The notes beneath the pieces were generated by a model that worked only from the letters and a program-made list of their open reading frames with translations, did no database searches and had not been told where the DNA came from. A program made the translations under genes and the position numbers. A stretch of DNA of 5,347 nucleotides from Rickettsiales bacterium (lineage in GTDB: Bacteria; Pseudomonadota; Alphaproteobacteria; Rs-D84): NCBI GenBank assembly GCA_031267375.1, contig JAIRZE010000058.1, forward strand, positions 1 through 5,347. Direction: 5' to 3'. Positions 5,260-5,347 of this stretch are shown piece by piece (position 1 is the first letter of the stretch; each line of letters starts with the position of its first letter).

Positions 5260-5345
5260 CAGGGACAGGAGCAGGAACTAGTATACCGAGTTTGTGGTAA
5301 TTTTTTTCACATAATCATATTCCCTAGTCCCTGCTCCTGTCCCTG
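5260..5345. repeat. Inverted repeat upstream of gapR
   Basis: The arms at 5260-5281 and 5324-5345 match at 21 of 22 positions around a 42-nt AT-rich loop. The arms carry repeated words: CAGGGACAGG followed by AGCAGG, with GAGCAGG occurring twice in the left half. The right arm reaches almost to the window edge, so the element may extend further. No gene is visible in the loop or in 5191-5347. Confidence 0.88.
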
Positions 5346-5347
5346 TT

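Overview
The window looks like part of an alphaproteobacterial chromosome. The best lineage marker is a GapR (DUF2312) gene at the right end, a nucleoid protein largely confined to Alphaproteobacteria. A ComEC N-terminus and a Cys-rich secreted protein also fit; the latter resembles, from memory only, proteins seen in gut-associated Alphaproteobacteria. A host- or gut-associated uncultured lineage is therefore an inference, not a demonstration.

Layout, left to right. (1) 1-706, minus strand: the N-terminal 235 codons of comEC (DNA-uptake channel), running off the left edge, with its own promoter at 712-741. (2) 866-2544, minus strand: two translationally coupled genes (ATGA overlap) for exported proteins, a Cys-rich protein and a putative HExxH metallopeptidase. 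This AT-rich pair is flanked by two direct copies of an identical 52-bp hairpin repeat (786-837 and 2795-2846). (3) 2545-2927: a divergent intergenic region holding several inverted repeats and a good sigma70-type promoter for pyrG. (4) 2928-4583, plus strand: complete pyrG (CTP synthase), interrupted in frame by a palindrome that adds about 21 residues to the glutaminase domain. (5) 4555-4857, minus strand: an RNHCP-domain zinc protein whose 3' end overlaps that of pyrG. (6) 4936-5190, minus strand: gapR, probably the first gene of a gapR-RNHCP operon, with a promoter at 5220-5247.

The genes are mostly unrelated housekeeping functions (competence, pyrimidine synthesis, nucleoid organisation) plus a small accessory exported pair. 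The most striking feature is the density of long inverted repeats: at least five loci in 5.3 kb. They share a design (arms of 15-23 bp assembled from short repeated words) but not a sequence. One lies inside pyrG and is kept in frame; one fills the whole gapR-RNHCP gap; two bracket the exported-protein pair. This recalls the Rickettsia palindromic elements (RPE), which also insert in frame in genes, but no sequence identity to them is claimed.
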